Source: Zoogloea sp. LCSB751
Lineage (GTDB): Bacteria; Pseudomonadota; Gammaproteobacteria; Burkholderiales; Rhodocyclaceae
Assembly: GCF_002028455.1 (NCBI RefSeq)
Contig: NZ_MWUM01000037.1
Location: forward strand, 1 to 37,328
DNA length: 37,328 nucleotides
Reading direction: 5' to 3'
This document shows, one piece after another, positions 19,070-27,409 of this stretch. Made by a program: the position numbers and the translations under genes. The notes beneath the pieces were generated by a model that ran no database searches, was not told where the DNA came from, and saw only the letters and a list, made by a program, of their open reading frames with translations. Position 1 is the first letter of the stretch. Each line of letters opens with the position of its first letter.

Positions 19070-19513
19070 ATGAATCCTCTGAACGAAAAATCCGGTGAGG
19101 CACCTGGAGGCAGGTGCCGGACTACCACCTTCGTGGAAATGGTCTTTCCTGACCAAGCCAACCACTACGGCACCCTTTACGGTGGCAACGCGTTGGGGAT
19201 TCTCGGCAAGGCAGCCTTCGTCACCGCAACCCGCTTTGCCCGGCGATCAGTGGTGATGGCCGCATCCGAACGGGTCGAGTTTCATACCCCGGTTCGCCTG
19301 GGGCAGATGCTCGAACTGACTGGGCGGGTTGTGCGTGTGGGGAGAAGCTCCATGAGCGTAGAGGTGGAAGGCGTGGCCGAAACCCTGCCGGGTGGCGAGC
19401 GGGTTCCAGCTTTGCGAGGGCGCTTCGAAATGGTGGCGGTGGACGACACAGGGCGTCCCCAGGCCATTCTGGTGGAGGGGGAGGCGCCAGACGCGCTTTC
19501 TGGAATTCAGTGA
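19070..19513 (+). CDS. acyl-CoA thioesterase (hotdog fold)
   Basis: A 147-residue single-hotdog acyl-CoA thioesterase of the YciA/BFIT-type family. The signature PDQANHYGTLYGGNALGILGKAAF contains the catalytic acidic/Asn-His region, and VEFHTPVRLGQMLELTGRVVRVGRSSMSVEVEG completes the hotdog core. It is the first gene of the propionate operon and ends 23 bp before prpC. Its likely role is to release toxic propionyl-CoA or methylcitryl-CoA-type esters and recover CoA; this role is inferred from position. The ribosome-binding site is weak. Its function could be broader housekeeping turnover of acyl-CoAs. Confidence 0.85.
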   Translation: MNPLNEKSGEAPGGRCRTTTFVEMVFPDQANHYGTLYGGNALGILGKAAFVTATRFARRSVVMAASERVEFHTPVRLGQMLELTGRVVRVGRSSMSVEVEGVAETLPGGERVPALRGRFEMVAVDDTGRPQAILVEGEAPDALSGIQ

Positions 19514-19536
19514 ACACAAATGCAATGGAGACTCGG

Positions 19537-20691
19537 ATGAACGCTACGCAAGAATCCACTTTCAAGCCCAAGAAGTCGGTTGCCCTCTCGGGTGTGACGG
19601 CTGGCAATACTGCCCTGTGTACCGTCGGCAAGAGCGGCAACGACCTGCATTACCGGGGCTACGACATCCTCGATATCGCGGAGCGCTGCGAATTCGAAGA
19701 GGTCGCCCACCTGCTGGTGCACGGCAAACTGCCGACCACCGCCGAGCTGAAGGCCTACAAGGCCCGGCTTAAATCCATGCGCGGCCTGCCGACCAACGTG
19801 AAGGAAGCGCTGGAATGCCTGCCGGCTTCGGCGCATCCGATGGACGTCATGCGGACCGGCGTGTCGGCGCTCGGCTGTGCGCTGCCGGAGAAGGACGATC
19901 ACAACATTCCCGGCGCCCGTGATATCGCCGACCGCCTGATGGCTTCCCTCGGCTCGATGCTGCTCTACTGGTACCACTGGTCCACCAACGGCAAGCGCAT
20001 CGATGTGGACACCGACGACGACTCCATTGGCGCCCATTTCCTGCATCTGCTGCATGGTCGCAAGCCGTCGGCCCTGTGGGAGCGTGCGATGCACACCTCG
20101 TTGATCCTCTACGCCGAGCACGAATTCAACGCCTCGACCTTCACCGGCCGGGTCATCGCCGGGACGGGCTCGGACATGTACTCGGCCATCACTGGCGCCA
20201 TCGGCGCGCTGCGCGGGCCGAAGCACGGCGGTGCCAATGAAGTGGCTTTTGAGATCCAGAAGCGCTACGACAATCCGGACGAGGCCGAGGCGGACATCCG
20301 CCGCCGCGTCGAGGCCAAGGAGGTCGTCATCGGTTTCGGCCACCCGGTCTATACCGTGTCCGACCCGCGCAACCAGGTGATCAAGGGCGTGGCCCATCAG
20401 CTTTCCGTCGATGCCGGCTCCACCAAGATGTTCGATATCGCAGCCCGCCTGGAGGCCGTGATGTGGGACGTGAAGCAGATGTTCCCCAACCTGGACTGGT
20501 TCAGCGCTGTCAGCTACCACATGATGGGCGTGCCCACCGCGATGTTCACGCCGCTCTTCGTGATTGCCCGTACTTCCGGTTGGGCCGCGCACATCATCGA
20601 GCAGCGCATCGACAACAAGATCATCCGCCCGAGCGCCAACTACATCGGGCCGGACGACCGCACGTTCCTGCCCATCGACCAGCGTCAGTAA
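19537..20691 (+). CDS. prpC: 2-methylcitrate synthase
   Basis: Condenses propionyl-CoA with oxaloacetate to 2-methylcitrate, the first step of the methylcitrate cycle in the cytoplasm. The 384-residue citrate-synthase-family protein begins with SVALSGVTAGNTALCTVGKSGNDLHYRGYDI, typical of PrpC. The active-site histidines appear in GPKHGGANE and GFGHPVYTVSDPR, and the catalytic Asp region in NLDWFSAVSYHMMGVPTAMFTPLFVIARTSGWAAHIIEQ. Short length without the N-terminal domain of the hexameric citrate synthases supports PrpC over GltA. ATG 19537 has GGAG 6 nt upstream and is preferred over the earlier GTG at 19510. acnD follows after 7 bp. Confidence 0.94.
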   Translation: MNATQESTFKPKKSVALSGVTAGNTALCTVGKSGNDLHYRGYDILDIAERCEFEEVAHLLVHGKLPTTAELKAYKARLKSMRGLPTNVKEALECLPASAHPMDVMRTGVSALGCALPEKDDHNIPGARDIADRLMASLGSMLLYWYHWSTNGKRIDVDTDDDSIGAHFLHLLHGRKPSALWERAMHTSLILYAEHEFNASTFTGRVIAGTGSDMYSAITGAIGALRGPKHGGANEVAFEIQKRYDNPDEAEADIRRRVEAKEVVIGFGHPVYTVSDPRNQVIKGVAHQLSVDAGSTKMFDIAARLEAVMWDVKQMFPNLDWFSAVSYHMMGVPTAMFTPLFVIARTSGWAAHIIEQRIDNKIIRPSANYIGPDDRTFLPIDQRQ

Positions 20692-20698
20692 AGGGCTC

Positions 20699-23341
20699 AT
20701 GAACATGAACAGCCAATTCCGCAAGCGGCTGCCCGGCACGCAGGTCGATTACTTCGACACCCGGGCCGCGGTTGATGCCATCCGGCCGGGCGCCTATGCC
20801 GGCTTGCCCTATGTGTCCCGCGTGCTGGCCGAGCAGCTGGTACGCCGCTGCGATCCGGCACTGCTGAGCGATGCGTTGACGCAGATCGTCGAGCGCAGGC
20901 GCGATCTGGACTTCCCGTGGTATCCGGCCCGCGTGGTCTGCCACGACATCCTCGGCCAGACCGCGCTGGTGGATCTGGCCGGCCTGCGCGACGCGATTGC
21001 CGACAAGGGCGGCGACCCAGCCAAGGTGAACCCGGTGGTGCCGACGCAGCTGATCGTCGACCATTCGCTGGCCGTGGAATTCGGCGGCTTCGACCCCGAC
21101 GCTTTCGCGAAGAATCGCGCCATTGAGGATCGTCGCAATGAGGACCGCTTCCATTTCATCGAATGGACCAAACGTGCCTTCGAGAACGTGGATGTGATCC
21201 CGGCCGGCAACGGCATCATGCATCAGATCAACCTGGAGAAGATGTCACCGGTCATCCAGGTCAGAAATGACGAAAACGGCCGCGGGGTTGCCTTCCCCGA
21301 CACCTGTGTCGGCACCGACAGCCACACGCCGCACGTGGATGCACTGGGCGTCATCGCCATCGGCGTCGGCGGACTGGAAGCAGAGACCGTGATGCTTGGC
21401 CGTGCCTCGATGATGCGCCTGCCCGACATCGTCGGCGTCCGCCTCGCCGGCAAGCGCCAGCCGGGCATCACCGCTACCGACATCGTGCTGGCGCTGACCG
21501 AGTTCCTGCGCAAGGAGCGAGTCGTCGGCGCCTGGGTGGAATTCTTTGGCGAGGGGGCGGATAGCCTGTCCATCGGTGATCGGGCGACCATCTCCAACAT
21601 GTGCCCGGAATACGGTGCGACGGCTGCGATGTTCTATATCGACCCGCAGACCATCGATTACCTGAAGCTCACCGGCCGTGCACCGGAACAGGTGGCGCTG
21701 GTGGAGCACTACGCCCGGACGACTGGGCTGTGGGCCGAGGCGCTGGCGACGGCCGAGTACGAGCGGGTCCTTGAGTTCGATCTGTCCGCCGTCGTGCGCA
21801 ACATGGCCGGCCCCTCCAACCCGCACAAGCGCCTGCCGACATCGGCGCTGCACGAGCGCGGCATCGCCGACGCGGACAAGCTGGCCGCCGCGAAGGCCGA
21901 GGAGGCGCAAGGCCTGCTGCCCGATGGGGCGGTGATCATCGCCGCCATCACCAGTTGCACGAACACATCCAATCCGCGCAACGTGGTCGCCGCCGGCCTG
22001 CTGGCCCGGAAGGCCAACGCGCTGGGCCTTGTCCGCAAGCCGTGGGTCAAGACCTCCTTCGCGCCTGGCTCCAAGGTCGCGAAGCTGTACCTGGAGGAGG
22101 CCGGCCTGCTGCCGGAGCTGGAAAAGCTCGGCTTCGGCATCGTCGCCTACGCCTGCACCACCTGTAACGGCATGTCCGGTGCCCTTGACCCGAAGATCCA
22201 GCAGGAAATCATCGACCGCGATCTGTATGCCACCGCCGTGTTGTCCGGCAACCGCAACTTCGATGGGCGCATCCATCCCTACGCCAAGCAGGCCTTCCTG
22301 GCTTCGCCGCCACTCGTTGTCGCTTACGCGCTGGCCGGCACCGTGCGCTTCGATATCGAGCAGGATGTGCTGGCCATCGTCGATGGCAGGGAAATCCGTC
22401 TGAAGGACCTGTGGCCGTCCGACGAGGAGATCGACGCCATTGTCTCGGCCAGCGTCAAGCCGGAGCAGTTCCGCCAGATCTACGAACCGATGTTCGCCAT
22501 CCAGCGCGACGACGGAGAGGCGATCAGCCCGCTCTACAAGTGGCGCCCGAAGTCCACCTACATCCGCCGTCCGCCGTATTGGGAGGGTGTGCTGGCCGAT
22601 GAGCGCGCGCTGAAGGGCATGCGTCCGCTGGCCTTGCTGCCGGACAACATCACGACCGACCACCTGTCGCCGTCGAACGCCATCCTGCTGGACTCGGCGG
22701 CGGGGGAATACCTCGCGAAGATGGGCTTGCCGGAGGAGGACTTCAACTCCTACGCGACCCATCGGGGGGATCACGTGACGGCCCAGCGCGCCACCTTCGC
22801 CAACCCGACGCTGCGCAACGAGATGGTGCGCAATGCCGACGGTAGCGTGCGGCCGGGTTCGCTGGCGCGCGTCGAGCCGGAAGGGCAGGTGATGCGCATG
22901 TGGGAAGCCATCGAGACCTACATGCTGCGCCTGCAGCCGCTGATCATCATCGCCGGCGCCGACTACGGTCAGGGCTCGTCCCGCGACTGGGCCGCCAAGG
23001 GCGTACGCCTGGCCGGTGTGGAAGCCATCGTCGCCGAAGGCTTCGAACGCATCCACCGTACCAACCTGGTCGGCATGGGCGTGCTGCCGCTGGAGTTCCA
23101 GCCGGGCACCACGCGCCTCACGCTGGGCCTCGACGGCACCGAGACTTACGACGTGGTCGGCGAACGTGCGCCCCGTTGCACGCTGACCCTGGTGATCCAT
23201 CGCCGGAACGGCGATACCCTCGAAGTGCCGGTCACCTGCCGCCTGGATACCGCCGAGGATGTGTCGATCTACGAAGCGGGCGGCGTATTGCAACGTTTTG
23301 CCCAGGACTTCCTGGCTTCGGAAAAGGAGAACTGCCGATGA
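20699..23341 (+). CDS. acnD: Fe/S-dependent 2-methylisocitrate dehydratase AcnD
   Basis: An aconitase-family [4Fe-4S] dehydratase of 880 residues that converts 2-methylcitrate to 2-methyl-trans-aconitate or methylaconitate isomers and needs PrpF. Cluster ligands are readable at Cys420 (ITSCTNTSNPRN), Cys486 and Cys489 (ACTTCNGMSGAL). The swivelling C-terminal domain with GADYGQGSSRDWAAKG begins near residue 755. The frame continues back to 20564, but AAAGGG lies just before ATG 20699 and the conserved N-terminus QFRKRLPGTQVDYFDTRAAVDAI starts there; ATG 20705 is an alternative. The stop overlaps prpF as ATGA. Pairing with prpF identifies it as AcnD rather than AcnA. Confidence 0.94.
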   Translation: MNMNSQFRKRLPGTQVDYFDTRAAVDAIRPGAYAGLPYVSRVLAEQLVRRCDPALLSDALTQIVERRRDLDFPWYPARVVCHDILGQTALVDLAGLRDAIADKGGDPAKVNPVVPTQLIVDHSLAVEFGGFDPDAFAKNRAIEDRRNEDRFHFIEWTKRAFENVDVIPAGNGIMHQINLEKMSPVIQVRNDENGRGVAFPDTCVGTDSHTPHVDALGVIAIGVGGLEAETVMLGRASMMRLPDIVGVRLAGKRQPGITATDIVLALTEFLRKERVVGAWVEFFGEGADSLSIGDRATISNMCPEYGATAAMFYIDPQTIDYLKLTGRAPEQVALVEHYARTTGLWAEALATAEYERVLEFDLSAVVRNMAGPSNPHKRLPTSALHERGIADADKLAAAKAEEAQGLLPDGAVIIAAITSCTNTSNPRNVVAAGLLARKANALGLVRKPWVKTSFAPGSKVAKLYLEEAGLLPELEKLGFGIVAYACTTCNGMSGALDPKIQQEIIDRDLYATAVLSGNRNFDGRIHPYAKQAFLASPPLVVAYALAGTVRFDIEQDVLAIVDGREIRLKDLWPSDEEIDAIVSASVKPEQFRQIYEPMFAIQRDDGEAISPLYKWRPKSTYIRRPPYWEGVLADERALKGMRPLALLPDNITTDHLSPSNAILLDSAAGEYLAKMGLPEEDFNSYATHRGDHVTAQRATFANPTLRNEMVRNADGSVRPGSLARVEPEGQVMRMWEAIETYMLRLQPLIIIAGADYGQGSSRDWAAKGVRLAGVEAIVAEGFERIHRTNLVGMGVLPLEFQPGTTRLTLGLDGTETYDVVGERAPRCTLTLVIHRRNGDTLEVPVTCRLDTAEDVSIYEAGGVLQRFAQDFLASEKENCR

Positions 23342-24525
23342 CCTCGGCCCCACAAGTCCGTATCCCCGCCACCTACATGCGTGGCGGTACCAGCAAGGGC
23401 GTGTTTTTCCGTCTGGAAGACCTGCCGGAGCGCTGCCGCGTGCCCGGTACGGCACGCAACAAGCTGTTCCAGCGTGCCATCGGCAGCCCCGATCCTTACG
23501 CCGCCCACATCGATGGCATGGGTGGCGCCACCTCCAGCACCAGCAAGTGCGTGATCGTCTCCCGGAGCACGCAGCCCGACCACGACGTGGACTACCTTTA
23601 CGGTCAGGTCGCCATCGACAAGGACTTCGTGGACTGGAGCGGCAACTGCGGCAACCTGACGACCGCCGCCGGTGCCTTCGCGATCCACGCGGGCTACGTC
23701 AATGCTTCGCGCCTGCCGCAGAGCGGTATCTGCACCGTGCGCATCTGGCAGGCCAACATCCAGAAGACCATCATTGCCCATGTGCCGGTCAGCAACGGCC
23801 AGGTGCAGGAGACCGGCGACTTCGAACTCGACGGGGTCACCTTCCCGGCGGCCGAGATCGTGCTGGAGTTCCTCGACCCGTCGGACGACGGCGAGGCGGG
23901 CAGCTCGATGTTCCCCACCGGTAATCTGGTGGACGATCTGGACGTACCGGGCATCGGCACCCTCAAGGCGACGATGATTTCGGCCGGCATCCCGACCGTC
24001 TTCGTCAACGCCGAGGAGATCGGCTACACCGGCGCCGAGCTGCGCGAGGCGATCAATTCCGATCCCGCAGCGTTGGCCCGCTTCGAAGCCATCCGCATCG
24101 CTGGTGCCTTGCGGATGGGCCTCATCGCGCGCCCCGAAGAAGCCGCCACGCGCCAGCACACCCCGAAGATCGCCTTCGTGGCGCCACCCAAGGATTACGT
24201 TTCTTCCAGCGGCAAGGCGATTGCTGCATCCGAAGTGGACCTGCTGGTGCGCGCGCTGTCGATGGGCAAGCTGCACCACGCGATGATGGGCACCGCGGCG
24301 GTGGCCATCGGCACCGCGGCGGCGGTGCCCGGCACGCTGGTCAACCTGGCTGCGGGCGGAGGAGAGCGCAGTGCCGTCCGTTTCGGTCACCCGTCCGGCA
24401 CGCTGCGCGTCGGCGCCGAAGCCCGGCGGGTCGATGGCCAATGGACGGTCACCAAGGCCGTCATGAGCCGCAGCGCCCGCATTTTGATGGAAGGCTGGGT
24501 CCGCGTGCCCGGCGACGCATTCTGA
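23338..24525 (+). CDS. prpF: 2-methylaconitate cis-trans isomerase PrpF
   Basis: PrpF works with AcnD and isomerises 2-methylaconitate so that hydration to methylisocitrate can occur. The 395-residue protein has the diaminopimelate-epimerase-like fold typical of the PrpF family: PATYMRGGTSKGVFF at the start, HIDGMGGATSSTSKCVIV, WSGNCGNLTTAAGAFAIHAGYV around the catalytic cysteine/lysine region, and HHAMMGTAAVAIGTAAAVPGT near the end. ATG overlaps the acnD stop (ATGA, 23338-23341), which forces coupled translation. It is followed 14 bp later by the PrpB-like lyase. It matches the AcnD/PrpF type of methylcitrate cycle, as opposed to the PrpD type. Confidence 0.94.
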   Translation: MTSAPQVRIPATYMRGGTSKGVFFRLEDLPERCRVPGTARNKLFQRAIGSPDPYAAHIDGMGGATSSTSKCVIVSRSTQPDHDVDYLYGQVAIDKDFVDWSGNCGNLTTAAGAFAIHAGYVNASRLPQSGICTVRIWQANIQKTIIAHVPVSNGQVQETGDFELDGVTFPAAEIVLEFLDPSDDGEAGSSMFPTGNLVDDLDVPGIGTLKATMISAGIPTVFVNAEEIGYTGAELREAINSDPAALARFEAIRIAGALRMGLIARPEEAATRQHTPKIAFVAPPKDYVSSSGKAIAASEVDLLVRALSMGKLHHAMMGTAAVAIGTAAAVPGTLVNLAAGGGERSAVRFGHPSGTLRVGAEARRVDGQWTVTKAVMSRSARILMEGWVRVPGDAF

Positions 24526-24539
24526 GCAAGGAATCCGAC

Positions 24540-25400
24540 ATGTCTACCCGCAAGAAACTGAAGGAACTGGTGGCCGCCAAGCGTGGCGTCATCGTTCCTG
24601 GCGCCTTCAATGCGCTGTCCGCCAGGGTCATCGCCGACCTCGGCTTCGAGGCCATCTACGTCACCGGCGCCGGTGTCACCAACATGTGGTTCGGCATGCC
24701 CGACCAGGGCTTCATGGGGCTCTCCGAGATCGCCGAGCACACCGCGCGCATCCGTGACGCCGTCGAGGTGCCACTGCTCGTCGATGCCGACACCGGCTTC
24801 GGCAACGCCCTCAACGTCTATCACACGGTACGTACGCTCGAACGCGCTGGCGCTGACTGCATCCAGCTCGAAGACCAGGTGGCGCCCAAGCGCTGCGGCC
24901 ATTTTGCCGGCAAGGACGTCATCTCCACCGAGGAGGCTGTGAGCAAGATCAAGGCCGCGGTGGATGCCCGCCGTGATCCGGACTTCCTGATCATGGCCCG
25001 CACCGACGCCGCCGCCGTGCAGGGTTTCGAGGCGGCCGTCGAGCGGGCGCAGAAGTTCGCCGAGGCCGGCGCCGACATCCTGTTCGTCGAGGCCGTGACC
25101 ACCGCCGAAGAAATCCGCGCCTTGCCGCAGCGCCTGGCCACGCCGCAGTTGATGAACATGGTCATCGGCGGCAAGACCCCAATCTTCAATGCCGACGAGC
25201 TGGGTCAGTTGGGCTTCGGCATCGTGCTCTACGCCAACGCGGCGTTGCAGGGCGCGGTGATGGGTATGCAGAAGGCGCTAACCGTGCTGCGCGACGAGAA
25301 GGAGGTGAAGGAGTCCAGCGGGCTGGTGACGCCCTTCGGCGAGCGCCAACGCCTGGTCGGCAAGCCGGAGTGGGATGCCCTCGAAAAGCGCTATGCCTGA
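24540..25400 (+). CDS. prpB: isocitrate lyase/PEP mutase family lyase, probable methylisocitrate lyase
   Basis: A 286-residue member of the isocitrate lyase/PEP mutase superfamily. The metal-binding LLVDADTGFGNALN and catalytic KRCGHFAGK with Cys119 show a lyase-competent active site. By position after prpC-acnD-prpF it should cleave 2-methylisocitrate to pyruvate and succinate. However, the N-terminal segment (RGVIVPGAFNALSARVIADLGFEAIYVTGAGVTNMWFGMPD) looks more like 2,3-dimethylmalate lyase or carboxyphosphonoenolpyruvate mutase relatives than like E. coli-type PrpB (VGTINANHA...LPDLG). The symbol is therefore a contextual assignment. AAGGA precedes the ATG. It could alternatively have a different 2-methylmalate-type substrate, with the true prpB elsewhere. 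Confidence 0.75.
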   Translation: MSTRKKLKELVAAKRGVIVPGAFNALSARVIADLGFEAIYVTGAGVTNMWFGMPDQGFMGLSEIAEHTARIRDAVEVPLLVDADTGFGNALNVYHTVRTLERAGADCIQLEDQVAPKRCGHFAGKDVISTEEAVSKIKAAVDARRDPDFLIMARTDAAAVQGFEAAVERAQKFAEAGADILFVEAVTTAEEIRALPQRLATPQLMNMVIGGKTPIFNADELGQLGFGIVLYANAALQGAVMGMQKALTVLRDEKEVKESSGLVTPFGERQRLVGKPEWDALEKRYA

Positions 25401-25429
25401 CGGTTTGGCACAGGATGACGGGGCAGGAC

Positions 25430-26035
25430 ATGCAACTGCAGTGCGAGGCGTATCAAGATTGGCAAGCAGCAATCAGGGCGGCTTTGGGCAGCGGTGGAGC
25501 GCTTTCCCTCAAGCACTGTCATCAGGCTGTGCTTGACGGTGACCCTCGGCTCACCCGCTCAAGACTCCTGATCATGACTGTGGAAGCCTGCAATCAATTG
25601 GGACGAGGGAAGCAGGCCCGTGCTTGGCTTGAAACGCTGATCCTGCATGTCGAAACGGGGGATGCGTTTGACGCAGTAAGGGTCGCGGTCGAATCAAGAC
25701 ATACTGATCTTGCACTTCAGTTCTTTGCGAAGGCCCTGGCGGCCGATCTGCCGGACCAGGCACGTTGCCTGGAAGTCGCGGACAAGACCATTGATCTCGC
25801 TGAATCCCTGCGCCTCCCTAGGCGTCATCCGAGTGTATGGAGGACGCACGTCGAGTTGCTGCATGCGGCGTTGGCATTGCTGGCGCGAATGGAGCTGTCC
25901 TCGTTGTCAGTGGGGCACGTCACCGGGAGCCAGCTGGTGGCGAAGGCATTGAGGCTGCTTCGCAGCGAAGTGCCAACGCCGCGCTCAAAGACCATGAATA
26001 CAGCTTCAAGCAGGCAGGGATCGGGCGATCCCTGA
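25430..26035 (+). CDS. hypothetical helical protein
   Basis: An unrecognised protein of about 201 residues. It appears all-helical with alternating hydrophobic positions (ACNQLGRGKQARAWLETLIL, HTDLALQFFAKALAADLPDQA), which is reminiscent of TPR-like or other alpha-solenoid repeats but without a clear consensus. No signal peptide or membrane helix is present. The start at 25430 has GGGG 6 nt upstream; ATG 25415 is also in frame with a poorer site. It lies 29 bp after the lyase gene on the same strand and is followed by a possible terminator, so it could be the last gene of the prp operon, but no role in propionate use is evident. Confidence 0.5.
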   Translation: MQLQCEAYQDWQAAIRAALGSGGALSLKHCHQAVLDGDPRLTRSRLLIMTVEACNQLGRGKQARAWLETLILHVETGDAFDAVRVAVESRHTDLALQFFAKALAADLPDQARCLEVADKTIDLAESLRLPRRHPSVWRTHVELLHAALALLARMELSSLSVGHVTGSQLVAKALRLLRSEVPTPRSKTMNTASSRQGSGDP

Positions 26036-26097
26036 AGGTGGCTGCGTTGCCGTGATTTGAATCGTTTTTTCGCCGCCGGGCCATCTCTTCTCTCCCT

Positions 26098-26137
26098 AGC
26101 CGGTCTCTCCAGGACTGGGGCTCGGTCGGCTTTTTTT
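26098..26137 (+). terminator. possible intrinsic terminator after the prp operon
   Basis: AGCCGGTC at 26098-26105 can pair imperfectly with GGTCGGCT (ending at 26131), followed immediately by a run of T residues. This would end transcription from the prp operon side. The rest of the 250-bp gap before the GntR gene shows no convincing gene. Confidence 0.5.
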
Positions 26138-26288
26138 ATTCAGCCGGTGCCTGCGATCCGGGGTCTGACTCGCCTCTTGGAGGCTCGTCCGCGCCCGCCC
26201 GCTCGCGCCGCCTTACCGCCGCGTGTTTCGAGGCAGGCTTGGAACCGCACGGGTGCGGCGCTCTTTATACATAACCGGAAGGTGAAGC

Positions 26289-26789
26289 ATGCACAACCTC
26301 GACATCATTCCTCGTCCCAAGGCACTGTTTGAAGCCATTGCCGACTCACTGCGTGATCGGATCCTGACCCATGAACTACCTCCCGGTACGCCGATTGACG
26401 AATGTGCAGTGGCACGGGAGTTGGGCGTGAGCCGCACGCCAGTCAGAGAGGCGCTCAAAGTCCTGGCACGGGACGGACTCGTTACGGTGGAGCATCGGCG
26501 AACCAACAACTGTACGGTGACGGAGTACAGTCCCTTGGAGTTGGCGGCGCTCCTGAAACTCATCGAGTATCTGGAGATCTTTCAATGCGAATGGAACGAC
26601 TGTCGGTTCGTGCCGGAGCTCGTCCAGCGAGTCACAGACAAGCTCTACCTCGCTGTCGGGCCAGGGTTCTTCTCGGCCGATGTGGAGGCAAAGAGGAAGT
26701 TCAAGTTCCGGACGGACAAGGAAGTGCTTTCTGATTACTTCGCGTGGCGGCGTCTAGAGATTGCCAAACTGGTTATGGTCTTCTCTTAG
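26289..26789 (+). CDS. GntR-family regulator with shortened, atypical C-terminus
   Basis: A 166-residue protein. Residues about 8-78 form a clear GntR winged helix-turn-helix (FEAIADSLRDRILTHELPPGTPIDECAVARELGVSRTPVREALKVLARDGLV). The following 85 residues are too short and too unlike the usual helical FCD ligand-binding domain of the FadR subgroup, and lack its metal-binding His pattern. The protein is therefore either a truncated regulator or one with a private C-terminal domain. GGAAGGTG precedes the ATG. It converges on the zinc operon, ending 10 bp from the DUF3299 gene, and its target is unknown. Confidence 0.7.
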   Translation: MHNLDIIPRPKALFEAIADSLRDRILTHELPPGTPIDECAVARELGVSRTPVREALKVLARDGLVTVEHRRTNNCTVTEYSPLELAALLKLIEYLEIFQCEWNDCRFVPELVQRVTDKLYLAVGPGFFSADVEAKRKFKFRTDKEVLSDYFAWRRLEIAKLVMVFS

Positions 26790-26799
26790 GTGCGGGCAG

Positions 26800-27402
26800 T
26801 TACCGGATAGGTTGGGGGTGGTGTGAGTAAGGTACTGTCATATCACTGATAAGGCGGTAGCCGGCCATCCCCATGCCCGTATCAGCGCGGTGGATCAGCA
26901 GCGTGCCACGCACCCAAACAGGGTCCATGGTGTTAAGTCCGCGCACGGGTTTGCGGGCGATTACGTGGATCATCTGGTTGGAGGGTGGCGGTGGCACGTG
27001 GATACAGGCACCGAAGTAAGGCACGAGAAGGTATTCGTTGGTTAGATCTCCTTTGCGTTCCAGGGGAATCGCGAAGCCGGGCAGGCGAATACGCTGGCCG
27101 CTAAGGGTTGTTTCCACGGGCGCGTCGTTCCAGGCTTCCTTGATCTTTTCGAGCGCGGCGGTGGCGCGCGGATCATTGTCCCGAAGCTTGGAGAAATCGA
27201 TACTCTTGAAGGCCGCCATCGGGTTCCAGCCTTTTGGCAGGAGTCCGTCCCAGGTGATGTCCCGGTAGCCCGTTTCTCCGACGGCTGCAGCGCTGCGCAG
27301 ACGGTCTCCCACCTGGAATGCGGTTTCGGGCCCGATTGCCCTGGCGTTGCCAGCGTGGGCAAGAAGCAGCACCAGGAGGATCGCGATGAGCGGATGGTTC
27401 AT
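26800..27402 (-). CDS. DUF3299 exported protein of the Zur locus
   Basis: A 200-residue protein with a cleavable signal peptide (LIAILLVLLLAHAGNARA) and a DUF3299 domain. The family motif FGACIHVPPPPSNQMIHV holds a Cys and two His that could bind a metal; another fixed segment is WDGLLPKGWNP near residue 51. It is the last gene of the minus-strand zinc operon, 7 bp after the FtsX-like permease. A DUF3299 gene next to an ATPase and FtsX-like permease also occurs in the Zur-controlled PA4063-PA4066 locus of Pseudomonas aeruginosa, which supports a role in zinc starvation. The biochemical activity is unknown. It may be the periplasmic partner of the ABC module. Confidence 0.82.
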   Translation of the reverse strand: MNHPLIAILLVLLLAHAGNARAIGPETAFQVGDRLRSAAAVGETGYRDITWDGLLPKGWNPMAAFKSIDFSKLRDNDPRATAALEKIKEAWNDAPVETTLSGQRIRLPGFAIPLERKGDLTNEYLLVPYFGACIHVPPPPSNQMIHVIARKPVRGLNTMDPVWVRGTLLIHRADTGMGMAGYRLISDMTVPYSHHPQPIR

Positions 27403-27409
27403 GGGCGCC

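Noticed and set aside
21245..23455. A 736-codon open frame on the minus strand across acnD
   Set aside because: Shadow of acnD; low-complexity His/Arg/Gly-rich translation without domains or a ribosome-binding site.
26057..26332. 91-codon open frame MNRFFAAGPSLL...
   Set aside because: It spans the probable terminator and the GntR ribosome-binding site, and has no domain or good start signal.
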